Source: Segetibacter koreensis DSM 18137 (GTDB lineage Bacteria; Bacteroidota; Bacteroidia; Chitinophagales; Chitinophagaceae). Taken from it: a stretch of 64,000 nt of DNA. Below are positions 46,402 through 55,950 of the stretch, piece after piece. Under the pieces are notes generated by a model that saw nothing but the letters and a program-made list of their open reading frames with translations, was not told where the DNA came from and searched no databases. The stretch is taken from positions 1 through 64,000 of the forward strand of contig NZ_KB893381.1 of assembly GCF_000374045.1 (NCBI RefSeq). The letters are read 5' to 3'. Position numbers and translations under genes: made by a program. Numbering within the stretch: position 1 is the first letter of the stretch; each line of letters begins with the position of its first letter.

Positions 46402-47309
46402 TAAATTTTCGCATGTTCTGAAAAGGGTTGAAAAAGTAAAGGAAAGAACTGTCCTTCCATTTTTTCTCCTTTGTCCACCACTGGCACTCCTTGCAGAAGT
46501 TCATTATTTGTATCAGACAAAGTACCATCAGCAAATACATTCAAAACAAAAGCGCGGCGGGAGCGATTTGATTTGTTTTCATATGACCCATGTACCATAA
46601 GAGGGTGATGAAAGGTTGCATATCCTTTTTTCAACTCTATAGGTACAGGTTTAAATTTCGCCTTTTGCTCTTCGGTCAAATAATCCAACAAACCTTCCAT
46701 ATTACCGGCCAGTTCAGGCTTATCTAGCAACCCCCATTGGTGGCTTTTAGGTACATAGTACAGGCAGCCATTCTCGGTGCTGGCGTCATCCAATGCTGTC
46801 CAGCAGGTAAGGTGTTGCATTGGGGTGGTGCGTGTCCAATAAGAGTAATCCTGGTGCCATGCTACTACACCTCCATGATGTGCCGGTTTGCAGAAAAGCT
46901 GGTCGTGCCAAAAACGAACGCCCTTATCTCCCAATAATTGGCTTGCCGCCATCACAAATGCAGGATTCCATAACACATCGTGAAAACCTTCTGTAACCCG
47001 CCATGCTCCCAAGGCATGAAAGAGGGTGGTATTGGTATCAGCAGATTCATTGGAATGAAATTCATAGAATAGGTGATTGCCAGCGTGTTCGGGGTCTGTA
47101 ATGGCAGCAAGTTCATCGTTCAGTTTATCTACCTGCCATTCTTCCAGCATTTTGATATTAGACAAATATCCGTTTTCATGAAAAAAATTTACCTGCTCAT
47201 CGGTGAGCTTATATTGTTCCCATTCTTGGGGGCTAGAGGGTTGCTTAAAGAAATTGGAGATCGGCTTATGATATCCGGATAAATCTTTAGCTTTTTCCGT
47301 TGTTAACAT
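46401..47309 (-). CDS. Phytanoyl-CoA dioxygenase (PhyH)-family Fe(II)/2-oxoglutarate enzyme
   Basis: A 302-residue cytoplasmic protein. The iron ligands are readable: His152 and Asp154 in VVAWHQDYSYW, and His240 in HHPLMVHGSYENKS; Arg251/252 in NRSRRAFVLNVF would hold 2-oxoglutarate. GCLYYVPKSHQWGL is also typical. Family members hydroxylate lipids, small molecules or sugar-like compounds. In this operon it lies between a TIM-barrel isomerase and a GH109-like gene, with 170 bases upstream. A role on a methylated or otherwise modified sugar is possible (oxidative demethylation would fit), but that is inference. Confidence 0.88.
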   Translation of the reverse strand: MLTTEKAKDLSGYHKPISNFFKQPSSPQEWEQYKLTDEQVNFFHENGYLSNIKMLEEWQVDKLNDELAAITDPEHAGNHLFYEFHSNESADTNTTLFHALGAWRVTEGFHDVLWNPAFVMAASQLLGDKGVRFWHDQLFCKPAHHGGVVAWHQDYSYWTRTTPMQHLTCWTALDDASTENGCLYYVPKSHQWGLLDKPELAGNMEGLLDYLTEEQKAKFKPVPIELKKGYATFHHPLMVHGSYENKSNRSRRAFVLNVFADGTLSDTNNELLQGVPVVDKGEKMEGQFFPLLFQPFSEHAKI

Positions 47310-47478
47310 AGTATAATGTTTTATTAATTATTAAACTGATTGTGGAGGCATCATTTGTTGAAGTTGAGTACTAAAAATACTTTGAAAAATATTTACCTGG
47401 CTACTTTCTTCCCGCACCTCTCCCACTAGTTATAAAGAGCTTTATGGCTATCAATTCCACTATTGCAAAGGAGTTAAA

Positions 47479-48399
47479 TCATGCAGAAATTAGCTTTTCC
47501 AAGTACCTTTTTGTGTTTACAATGTAGTCTTTATTGTCTCCGGAAAGTTCACATTCAATTGTAATATTTCCTTTAAAATTCATCTTTTTCAAAAAGGAAA
47601 TGATGGCCGGGAAATTAACTTCTCCTTTTGGTATAAGCACTTCCTTTCCCAGTTCATTGGGATTCGTAGGATATAATCCATCTTTTGCATGAAAAGATCT
47701 TACATACTTGCCTAGCACTTTCAGTCCATCTAGTGGATTTGCTTTTCCATATAGTACAAGATTAGCCGTATCATAATTTACAAACAGGTTACCGGTACCG
47801 ATGTCTTCCAAAGCTCGAAGAAGGGTGACAGGTGTTTCCTGCCCTGTTTCAAAGTACACATCTATGCCTTTTTTTAAAGCATACTCGCATATAGGCTTCA
47901 TAATACCTATAAACTCAGTATAAAGTGCATCTTTAGGGTTTTCCGGAATAAAACCAAAATGGGCATGAACAGCAGGAATACCAGCGGCTTTACAAAAATC
48001 AATTCCCTGTTTTAACCTTTCTATACGAGGTACCCTTGTTTCTCGCGGAATAAGACCAATGGTTGAAGGGCCATCCACTAAGTCCCAGGTGTAAGTACCA
48101 GGCCCCATGCAAATCAATGTAGTGGCTGAAAGCTTATAATTTTCAAGCGTAGCTGTTAAACGTTTTGCTAATTCAGGGGAATAATCCTTAATATTTAACT
48201 GGCAAGTTGGGAAGCCTAAGTCTCTTACCACCTTCAATTCTTCTTCCGGGTTATTGGCTCCTGATATCACACCAAGCGAAATATTTTTCAAAGCCTGCTC
48301 ATCTCTTTTTTCTGCGGTATTTGCGAGACCTTTTAATATTGGTAAACCTGAAGCTAATGCTGTAGAAAGAAGAAAGCTCCTGCGGTTTGTCGCTGTCAT
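47479..48399 (-). CDS. Sugar phosphate isomerase/epimerase-type TIM-barrel protein (exported)
   Basis: A 306-residue protein with a Tat-like leader (NRRSFLLSTALASGLPIL). The xylose-isomerase-like barrel shows the usual metal ligands in order: Glu in VYFETGQETP, Asp in FVNYDTANLVLYG, His in RSFHAKDGLYP, Glu in ITIECELSG. Export is unusual for a sugar phosphate enzyme and suggests action on free or keto sugars in the periplasm. Some relatives hydrate or dehydrate 3-keto sugars. It follows an exported Gfo/Idh/MocA gene by 59 bases, so the two probably share a substrate. Confidence 0.88.
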   Translation of the reverse strand: MTATNRRSFLLSTALASGLPILKGLANTAEKRDEQALKNISLGVISGANNPEEELKVVRDLGFPTCQLNIKDYSPELAKRLTATLENYKLSATTLICMGPGTYTWDLVDGPSTIGLIPRETRVPRIERLKQGIDFCKAAGIPAVHAHFGFIPENPKDALYTEFIGIMKPICEYALKKGIDVYFETGQETPVTLLRALEDIGTGNLFVNYDTANLVLYGKANPLDGLKVLGKYVRSFHAKDGLYPTNPNELGKEVLIPKGEVNFPAIISFLKKMNFKGNITIECELSGDNKDYIVNTKRYLEKLISA

Positions 48400-48457
48400 T
48401 TTTTATTTATAATTTTTGCTTATGTGACTAAAATAATTTTTGTTTACATCTAATGAG

Positions 48458-49723
48458 CTATTTTTTATCGAATTGCGATAGACTCAACTTCGGATCTATT
48501 TTTTGATTTGATGAACGCATTTCATCCCATGTAATCTTTTTATGTGTCTGAGCAGCATTTCTTCCTAAAATTGCCGTAAGTGTTGATTCAGATCCTTGTT
48601 GAGTTTCATTTAAGTGATTTCCTGTTTCAATACTTTTGATAAAAGATTTCACTTTGTTGTCATCTGCATCATGTAGTGATGACAAAAAAGCGCCTGTAGC
48701 AACTTGTTCAGGGGTAGCTTCACCTTTTACTACACCCGAATCCCATTTATTTTCACCGGTTATATATACTCCCCTGTTATAATGAGCCTCGGCAATTCCT
48801 TTTGTTCCTATAAACCGGGCACAAACATCGCCAAAAGCAGGTCCTACCTGTGTCGAATGAATGCTCATATTTACGTCATTAGGATATTTATACAACGCCT
48901 GGTAGTTGGTCCATGCATTGCCAAACTCAAGTGAGCCTTTTATTCCCCCTGTACCCATTGCTTCAACAGGATGAGCTTTAAGGGCCCAGTTTGAAATATC
49001 CAGCATATGAATTCCCTGGTCAACTAATATTCCTCCGGATAATTCGTAAAAATGGAAGTGATTTCTAATACGGGCTTCATCGTTTGGTACCCCTTTATAA
49101 GGCTTAAGAGGAACTGCAGATGAGAAATAGTATAAATCGGCACTTATTATATCTCCTATATCCCCATTGTGGATTCTGTTGATCATTTCGACATAAGGGG
49201 TAGCATACCTAATTTCAAATCCAATTGCCACACTTAATTTTCCATTTAAACTTTTACCCAACTGTTCAACTTGCCTGCATCCATCGACGTCCATTGCAAC
49301 CGGCTTTTCACAATAAACATGCTTTCCGGCTGCAAGAGCTGCTTTCATAAATTCGGGATGAGTATAGCAGGGTGACGATATTAATACCGCATCTACGTCT
49401 TTATTCTCCAGTAATTTCAGGTAAGCTTTTGAACCCTGGTACATGTTAGATGTTTGTATTTCGGGAAGTCCTTTGGCTTTATTCAGATCATTATATTTAA
49501 CCAGGCCGCTTTGCAACTGGTAATCAAAAAGATCCGCCATTGCAATAATGTTGATGTTAGTATTTTTCGACATTGTTGAAATAACAGACGTTCCCCGGCC
49601 TCCACACCCGATAATACCCATTCGAATTGCAGAATTAGCTTTTGTTCCAAAAACAATTCGTGGTTTTAAAATTGTTGCCGCCGATATTACACTTGCATTT
49701 TTTACAAACATTCTTCTTTTCAT
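48458..49723 (-). CDS. Gfo/Idh/MocA-family oxidoreductase (exported, Tat-type)
   Basis: A 421-residue enzyme. The ATG at 49723 gives a normal leader (MKRRMFVKNASVISAATIL) and avoids overlap with SusD 3; an ATG further upstream would overlap it. The nucleotide motif is MGIIGCGGRGTSVIST, then HVYCEKPVAMDVDGCRQVEQ with the catalytic Lys. GGILVDQGIHMLDISNWALK carries the Asp/His pair. The bound NAD would be exported with the folded protein. It directly follows SusD 3 by 26 bases. A 3-keto-sugar-forming role is a fair inference but not proven. Confidence 0.9.
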   Translation of the reverse strand: MKRRMFVKNASVISAATILKPRIVFGTKANSAIRMGIIGCGGRGTSVISTMSKNTNINIIAMADLFDYQLQSGLVKYNDLNKAKGLPEIQTSNMYQGSKAYLKLLENKDVDAVLISSPCYTHPEFMKAALAAGKHVYCEKPVAMDVDGCRQVEQLGKSLNGKLSVAIGFEIRYATPYVEMINRIHNGDIGDIISADLYYFSSAVPLKPYKGVPNDEARIRNHFHFYELSGGILVDQGIHMLDISNWALKAHPVEAMGTGGIKGSLEFGNAWTNYQALYKYPNDVNMSIHSTQVGPAFGDVCARFIGTKGIAEAHYNRGVYITGENKWDSGVVKGEATPEQVATGAFLSSLHDADDNKVKSFIKSIETGNHLNETQQGSESTLTAILGRNAAQTHKKITWDEMRSSNQKIDPKLSLSQFDKK

Positions 49724-49749
49724 GTTGTTATTATTTACCATTTTAAAAA

Positions 49750-51279
49750 TTACCACCCTGGATTCTGTTCTAAATTTGGATTTGCCGCACGTTCATTGTC
49801 GGGAATAGGTAATAAGTTATCCTTCTCCTTATATCCTCCCGGAAACTTTGTCTCTATCAAACTTGCATCTGCGGCATGTACCTCAACAGGATAAATAGCA
49901 GGGCCAATATTCCAGCGCTTGATATCAGCCCAGTTAATTCCTTCTCCAAAAAATTCTATCCTACGCTCGTGCCTGAGTTTTTCACGCGCTACAACCTGAG
50001 ATAACCCTGTAGGGAGAAGAGTAATTCTGACATCTTTTCGCTCGGTTCTAATTCTGTTTATAAGTGAAATAGCTTCATCAATATTTTGATTTGTTTCAAT
50101 GAGCGCTTCTGCCTTAGCTAATAAAACATCAGCATAACGCAAAACAATAAAATTGAGCGGAGACATGCGTGCAGTTGTGATAGGCACATTTTCTCCTACA
50201 TTTTTCCGTAAGCCAAAACCGACCCTTTGACCTGTATGATTTTTAATTTCAGTAGGATACACTTTTCCTTCGAATAGTGCACCTGGACGCAAAATTGTAA
50301 AATCCAGACGAGGATCACGTCCCTGGTAAGGATTGCTTGGATCAACAGCAGATCCATCAACCATTTCATAAGCATCAACAATATGTTGAGTGGGGGCAGG
50401 ATCACTTGCTCCCGATGAACTGTTTTGAGGCAATGCAAGCCACGCAAAAAAGTTTCCCTGTTGTAACTGACCACCAATGTATTGTATATCAAACATCACC
50501 TCCTGGCTATTTTCATTTTCAAGTTGAAAAAGACCATTATAACTTGGAAAAAGTGAATACTTATTTAAAGCCTCTATTTCGTTGATCACATTTAAAACTT
50601 CTGCATACTTGTTTTGATATAGATATGCTCTCATTTTTAAACCTAACGCTGCTCCTTTTGTAGCTCTGCCTACCTCGGGAGCATCCACTTGAAGACTTGC
50701 AATTGCAGTGTCATAATCTGCAATAGCCTGATTCCACGTTTCCTCCCGTGTAGATCGTGTAACTTTTCTGGCTTCATCTACCCCAATAACTGAGTTAATA
50801 ATAGGAACTCCACCGTATGTTTCCGCCAGAAGAGCGTATGCAATTCCACGTAAAAAATGAACTTCTCCTGAAAAAGTTGCTTTTGCGTCATTACTGAGGC
50901 TACTCACCTTTCCATAATTAGCGAGAAAATAATTTGACCGGCTGATAATTTGATAACAACTCGTCCATCGGTCAATTATTAATCCATCGTCTCCCGGAGT
51001 AATAGAACCGTTTCCAATCTGTTTTTCCTTACCATTCCAATGCGCCCATTGATACGCGTCCGGGGTGCACGCATCGAGGGTGGGGCCGGAACCATAAACA
51101 CCCCGCTGTCTTAAGATACTATATATACCATTTAAAGCCAGGTTTACATCATTTTCAGTTTCCCAAAAGGTAGCTGTAGTTATCCGGTCTTCAGGAAGAA
51201 CATTCAAATATTCCTTACTGCAACCAAAGGATGTTAGCAGTGATAAAGCAATTAAACTGTATATTAGATTTTTTTTCAT
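49750..51279 (-). CDS. SusD/RagB-family lipoprotein (pair 3)
   Basis: A 509-residue SusD. I chose the ATG at 51279 because it opens the lipoprotein signal MKKNLIYSLIALSLLTSFGC; the open frame extends 33 codons upstream into the SusC gene without a signal. Hallmarks: EVHFLRGIAYALLAETYGGV, ETWNQAIADYDTAIASL, FIVLRYADVLLAKAEALIET and RHERRIEFFGEGINWADIKR with LLPIPDNERAANP. It starts 10 bases after SusC 3 ends. Its target glycan is likely different from those of pairs 1 and 2. Confidence 0.95.
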   Translation of the reverse strand: MKKNLIYSLIALSLLTSFGCSKEYLNVLPEDRITTATFWETENDVNLALNGIYSILRQRGVYGSGPTLDACTPDAYQWAHWNGKEKQIGNGSITPGDDGLIIDRWTSCYQIISRSNYFLANYGKVSSLSNDAKATFSGEVHFLRGIAYALLAETYGGVPIINSVIGVDEARKVTRSTREETWNQAIADYDTAIASLQVDAPEVGRATKGAALGLKMRAYLYQNKYAEVLNVINEIEALNKYSLFPSYNGLFQLENENSQEVMFDIQYIGGQLQQGNFFAWLALPQNSSSGASDPAPTQHIVDAYEMVDGSAVDPSNPYQGRDPRLDFTILRPGALFEGKVYPTEIKNHTGQRVGFGLRKNVGENVPITTARMSPLNFIVLRYADVLLAKAEALIETNQNIDEAISLINRIRTERKDVRITLLPTGLSQVVAREKLRHERRIEFFGEGINWADIKRWNIGPAIYPVEVHAADASLIETKFPGGYKEKDNLLPIPDNERAANPNLEQNPGW

Positions 51280-51289
51280 TTTGATAATA

Positions 51290-54200
51290 TTATAAATTGA
51301 GATTAACTCCGAAAGAAAATATTTTCGGAATTGGATAAAAATTTTCTCCTGAATCGAAAGTATTTCTTTCGGGGTCAAAACCTTCGTAACCCTTATTTAC
51401 TAGAGAGCCCACATTCTGCGCGTTTAAATAGATATAAAGTTTGGGTACTCCTATTTTTTTAATAACACTGGTAGGAAGATTATATCCTAACTGTATGTTT
51501 TTTAATTTAACAAATGAAATATCAGAAACCCAAAAAGAAGAAGCCTGACCGTTCCAGGTGTCATTAATTTTTATACTGGGAATATCAGCTTGCGTATTTG
51601 TCGTCGTCCAGGCATTTTTCCATCTTTTTGTTACTGTTCCTCCAGAGATACCAAACGGCTGAGTCCAGGCATTTTGTGTGTAAACACTAGCACCGGCTAT
51701 ACCCTGTAATAGAATAGCCAGATCAAATCCCTTGTAAGATAAATTTGTATTGAAACCAAAAGTGAATTTCGGTATAGTATTTCCTAAACTTGATTTATCT
51801 TCAAATCCTATTTTTCCATCCTTATTTACGTCCTCAAATTTAATATCGCCTGCGTGTGGTATGTAGCCATTTGCAAACAAATGGTCCTTCGCCTCCTTGT
51901 CAGACTGATAAATTCCTACTGCCTTTAATCCATATAATTCCCTGTAAGAATATCCCTCACGAATCAGATACAATTGATCAGGAGAGTTTTTTCTAAACTT
52001 TGTTACCTCATTCACAATATAAGTCAGGTTACCTCCCACGTTAAACCCAAACTTATTCCTGTCCTTGACAGTATTTGAGTAATTAATGGAGAATTCCATA
52101 CCGTTATTGGTCATCTCACCAACATTTTCAAGCGGAGCCTCCATTCCTCCTAAAACCAGGGGAATTGGTAACTGTACAATAATCCCCTTCGTTGTTTTTC
52201 TAAAATAGTCAGCTTCTACTGATAATTTATCATTTAAAACTCCGAATTCGACACCTATATCGGAAGTTACTGCCGTTTCCCAGCTAATTCGGTCTTCGAC
52301 CAAACTGGTTACTGCAGCTCCCGGGGCAAATGTTCCTCCGTAATTATAGCTTAAAGCATTGGTTTGATTAACGACAGTTAAGTAGGGCCAGTATTGATTG
52401 ATATTCTGGTTTCCTAACTTTCCCCATGAAGCACGGAGTTTCATATTCGAGAAGACATTCAAATCCTTAATAAACCTCTCTTCACCAAGTCTCCAGCCAG
52501 CGGAAAAAGCAGGAAAATATCCCCATCGGTAACCTTGCTTAAAACGGGATGATCCATCTGCACGAAAATTTACTTCGAATAAATATTTATTAGACAGAGT
52601 ATAGTTAGCACGGCCAAAATAAGAGATGCCACGCAAGGCGTTCATATTACCAGCTGCCACAATACCTGAGGTCCCGGCATCTACCTGCGTCAATCCTTCT
52701 TTTGGAGGATCTGTCTTTTGTGAAAGAGAATTTTTGATTATTGAGTTTTCCACCTGCATACCTGCAACTGCGGATACGTCATGTACATGTCCCAGCTTTT
52801 TATTGAAATTGAGCGTGGAATATAAAACGTTATAAGTACTTTGAACATTAGTTCTTATTGCCTGTAGCTGAGTTTGGTAATCAAGATTTTTACCTTCGAC
52901 ACCGGCATCAGTAAATCCTGATATTAATTGATTATATCTATCCCCTAAATTGTTATTGTACTGAGTAGAAAAACTGGTTTTCAAAGTCAAAAAATCTGCA
53001 AACCTAACGTCTGCAAATGCATTCATTTTTAAAAAATTATTCTCCGCCTGCCTTTTTCCATTTGCCGTCTCAATTAACGGATTTCTGTTTCCAACAATAA
53101 TATCCCCATTACTATTAATGGCCTGCACTGAACCATAACGACCATCGCGGGTATATGGTGCTGTAAACGGATAAGCTCCATTAGCAAAAATGTATAATAT
53201 GCGACCAAAATCAAAAGGCTCTTCTGAAAACTTTTTTATGCCATTTATCCGGCCTCCAATAGTGAGCCAGTCTTTGACTTTAGAATCCACGTTAACCGTT
53301 AAGCCATATCGTTGTGAACTTGTGTTCTGCATAATACCATCCTGGTTCAAATAGTTAAACGACATGAAGTACCTCGTTTTTTCCGAACCACCTCTTAAAG
53401 ATAGATTGTGACCAGTAATGGGAGCGGTCTTGAATACTTCTTTAAAAAAGTTTGTATTGGGATATTTATATGGATCGTTATTGTTCTTAAAATTATTTAT
53501 CACATCGTCGGGGAACAATTTACTTCCTCCCTGGTTTACAAGCGCCTGGTTCCATAAATTCATGTATTCAACACTGTTGTCAATAATGTCATATCTTCTT
53601 CCAAGTGATTGCACCCCTACATAACTTGATAGGTTTACTTGCGTTGCCCCATTGAATCTTCCTGATTTAAGGGTTATCAGTACAACACCATTTGCTGCCT
53701 TTGATCCATAGATGGCAGAACTTGCCGCATCTTTTAAAACTGTTATGTTTTGAATATCATTAGGGTTTATTTCATTCATTGAACCTTCAACACCATCGAT
53801 AAGTACTAATGGATTTGCGTTATTAAGGGTACCCCAACCTCTTACCATTATTTGAGCAGCATCACTTCCCGGAGAGCCGGAGTTCTGGCTGACCCAGATA
53901 CCGGGAACTGCACCACCAAGAGCCTGAGATGCATTTGTAATCGGACGGTTTTCTAAAGCTCCCTCGAATTTAACGGTTGATACTGCACCGGTCAGGTTAA
54001 CTTTTTTCTGCGTTCCATAACCGACTACAACCACTTCATCTAATCCGGCAGCTACCTTTTCTAAAGTAATACTGATTTCAGTTTTCTTGCCGACATTCAC
54101 TGTTTTCTTTTGAAATCCTACAATAGAAACGTCGAGAACTATATTTTCTGCATTGGAAACATTTAATGCAAATCGCCCGTCATTATCGGTGATAGTTCCT

Positions 54201-54436
54201 TTTTTAGTGCCAGCTATTAATACAGACACTCCTTGCAGTGGCTCACCTTTCTCATTGGTTACTTTTCCGCCTATTGCGGCTGGAGGTAATGCCTTAGCAC
54301 TTGCATTAACACAAATAGCGCATAAAAGAATAATTGTAAAATTGACAAGCGAAAGTGCTTTTAATAAATCCCTTCGCGACCGCCAGGTTAAGTAAATTTT
54401 AGATAATCTCATAGACATGTTTTTTGGTTTAAACAA
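51290..54436 (-). CDS. SusC-family TonB-dependent transporter (pair 3)
   Basis: A 1048-residue SusC. The leader is long (LVNFTIILLCAICVNASA, after about 30 residues), and Met7 at 54418 is an alternative start. The CarboxypepD_reg-like domain (IGGKVTNEKGEPLQGVSVLI) precedes the plug with DEVVVVGYGTQKKVNLTGAV and IYGSKAANGVVLITLK; the barrel ends with PKLYIYLNAQNVGSLVNKG and a final strand FSFGVNLNL. No STN domain. It heads the largest oxidoreductase PUL of the window, and an AraC gene is divergent across 433 bases. Confidence 0.95.
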   Translation of the reverse strand: MFKPKNMSMRLSKIYLTWRSRRDLLKALSLVNFTIILLCAICVNASAKALPPAAIGGKVTNEKGEPLQGVSVLIAGTKKGTITDNDGRFALNVSNAENIVLDVSIVGFQKKTVNVGKKTEISITLEKVAAGLDEVVVVGYGTQKKVNLTGAVSTVKFEGALENRPITNASQALGGAVPGIWVSQNSGSPGSDAAQIMVRGWGTLNNANPLVLIDGVEGSMNEINPNDIQNITVLKDAASSAIYGSKAANGVVLITLKSGRFNGATQVNLSSYVGVQSLGRRYDIIDNSVEYMNLWNQALVNQGGSKLFPDDVINNFKNNNDPYKYPNTNFFKEVFKTAPITGHNLSLRGGSEKTRYFMSFNYLNQDGIMQNTSSQRYGLTVNVDSKVKDWLTIGGRINGIKKFSEEPFDFGRILYIFANGAYPFTAPYTRDGRYGSVQAINSNGDIIVGNRNPLIETANGKRQAENNFLKMNAFADVRFADFLTLKTSFSTQYNNNLGDRYNQLISGFTDAGVEGKNLDYQTQLQAIRTNVQSTYNVLYSTLNFNKKLGHVHDVSAVAGMQVENSIIKNSLSQKTDPPKEGLTQVDAGTSGIVAAGNMNALRGISYFGRANYTLSNKYLFEVNFRADGSSRFKQGYRWGYFPAFSAGWRLGEERFIKDLNVFSNMKLRASWGKLGNQNINQYWPYLTVVNQTNALSYNYGGTFAPGAAVTSLVEDRISWETAVTSDIGVEFGVLNDKLSVEADYFRKTTKGIIVQLPIPLVLGGMEAPLENVGEMTNNGMEFSINYSNTVKDRNKFGFNVGGNLTYIVNEVTKFRKNSPDQLYLIREGYSYRELYGLKAVGIYQSDKEAKDHLFANGYIPHAGDIKFEDVNKDGKIGFEDKSSLGNTIPKFTFGFNTNLSYKGFDLAILLQGIAGASVYTQNAWTQPFGISGGTVTKRWKNAWTTTNTQADIPSIKINDTWNGQASSFWVSDISFVKLKNIQLGYNLPTSVIKKIGVPKLYIYLNAQNVGSLVNKGYEGFDPERNTFDSGENFYPIPKIFSFGVNLNL

Positions 54437-54869
54437 TAGATAAATTGACTCTACATTAGTTTGACATTGATTCCCAAAAGGCAGGAAGTGTTTCCGCTGT
54501 TCTTTTTTTCTTTTATATTAGACCTAATTGTTCTTTTTGTTATTTAATACTGCTAGTCATAAGGACAAAATTGGGGGGTACAATTATTTTTTCCCTGCGT
54601 TCAAGCGACACTGATTGGTGGCTGGGAGTTTCTAATTGTAGTAAGGCTAGTATTCAGTGGAATTTTTGCATAAAAAGAGCTTACTAATTCTTTTTATCCG
54701 AGATTGAACACATCATTTTGCTAACTAATAACGAAGTGATGGTCTTTCATTGAAGCAAAAATATTCGCAAAACAAATTGATTTAAACCTCTAATTTGCAA
54801 ATACTTCTACTCTATTGAAATAATAATATCGTTAATTTAAATTTTTGTTCAAAAAGAAGAATTTAGTAA
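54437..54869. promoter_or_regulatory. Divergent control region between SusC 3 and AraC 3
   Basis: No gene lies here, so both promoters must. GCATAAAAA (54668-54676), a TTACTAATTC just after it, and ATTTTGCTAA (54715-54724) each match blocks of the 43-nt operator at 29.1 kb (GCATAAAAA, CTTATT, ATTTTGCTAA), but with different spacing. This could be a diverged operator for AraC 3 or chance in AT-rich DNA. I could not fix a -33/-7 promoter pair with confidence. Confidence 0.35.
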
Positions 54870-55733
54870 ATGAAAGTTCATTTCGAAAAGCTTATTGCTC
54901 TGCCCGGAGAGCCTCTTCTTGTCAGTGAGGTAAAAGCGAAAAAATTTTCTGCTCCACTTCACTTTCATCCTGAACTTGAGCTTACATTGATTTTAGAAAG
55001 CTCAGGAAAAAGATTTATCGGAGATAGTATTGAAAATTTTGAAGCTGGAGATTTGGTTTTGGTGGGAGAAAACCTCCCCCATTTTTGGAGCAATGGGAAT
55101 AACATTTCTAATAACAGCTATTCTCATGCTATTGTTGTACAATTTGAAAGATATTTTCTTGGTGAAAATTTTTTCGAAACAATAGGAGCAGCTCATATAA
55201 ACAATTTACTAAGCAACAGTAACAGGGGAATTTGTATAAAGAACCCGACGAGGGAATTGGTAAAGGAAAAATTAATAAGAATACTGTCGCTGAAAACGTT
55301 TGAAAAAACCTTGCTTTTACTTGCAATACTTGACATCATTGCAAACTCTAGAGACTGTTATTACCTTTCCAGTAGCGACTTTAAACAGTATTCTAACAAA
55401 GAAGATTGCACAAGAATGAATAAGATTTATAATTATGTTTACAATAACATCAGTGATCCTTTAGATATAGCAGAAATAGCGGCCCTATTGCACATGAGCG
55501 CAAGCGCTTTTTGCCATTATTTTAAAAAGAGAACTCAAAAAACATTTACACAATTTGTAAATGAAATCAGAATTGGCAAAGCCAAACAATTACTGGTAGA
55601 AACTGACAAGTCTGTAGCTGAAATCGGTTACAAGTGCGGCTACAACAGTTTGTCTAATTTCAACAAACAGTTTTGTTCCTTAACAAAATCATCCCCAAAA
55701 AGTTTTAGGAAAAATTACACGGTTACATACTGA
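54870..55733 (+). CDS. AraC-family transcriptional regulator with cupin sensor domain (paralog 3)
   Basis: A 287-residue regulator, divergent from SusC 3. The cupin has APLHFHPELELTLILESSG and FEAGDLVLVGENLPHFWSN. The linker signature FLGENFFETIG is a shortened form of the FLGENFFDLPEMK seen in paralogs 1 and 2. The C-terminal helix-turn-helix units are LDIAEIAALLHMSASAFCHY and IGYKCGYNSLSNFNKQF. Position argues that it controls the SusC 3 operon. Probably each PUL here has its own copy from an older duplication. Confidence 0.9.
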   Translation: MKVHFEKLIALPGEPLLVSEVKAKKFSAPLHFHPELELTLILESSGKRFIGDSIENFEAGDLVLVGENLPHFWSNGNNISNNSYSHAIVVQFERYFLGENFFETIGAAHINNLLSNSNRGICIKNPTRELVKEKLIRILSLKTFEKTLLLLAILDIIANSRDCYYLSSSDFKQYSNKEDCTRMNKIYNYVYNNISDPLDIAEIAALLHMSASAFCHYFKKRTQKTFTQFVNEIRIGKAKQLLVETDKSVAEIGYKCGYNSLSNFNKQFCSLTKSSPKSFRKNYTVTY

Positions 55734-55950
55734 AAAAAGATGCCCAAAAAAAATGCACTTAAATGTTTGATAATGTTCTTATTAAACGTTGTCTACAACA
55801 GTCAAGCAAAGAAAAAAAGAACGGAAAATGACTATAAAAAAAAGGATAGGTAATAATCTTAAAATCATATGTTTCTTATTGTCAGGGAAATATTAGCATG
55901 AATAAAGGATTTTGCATACTAATACCGGTATTTAAACCTTCGCCCAAAAC

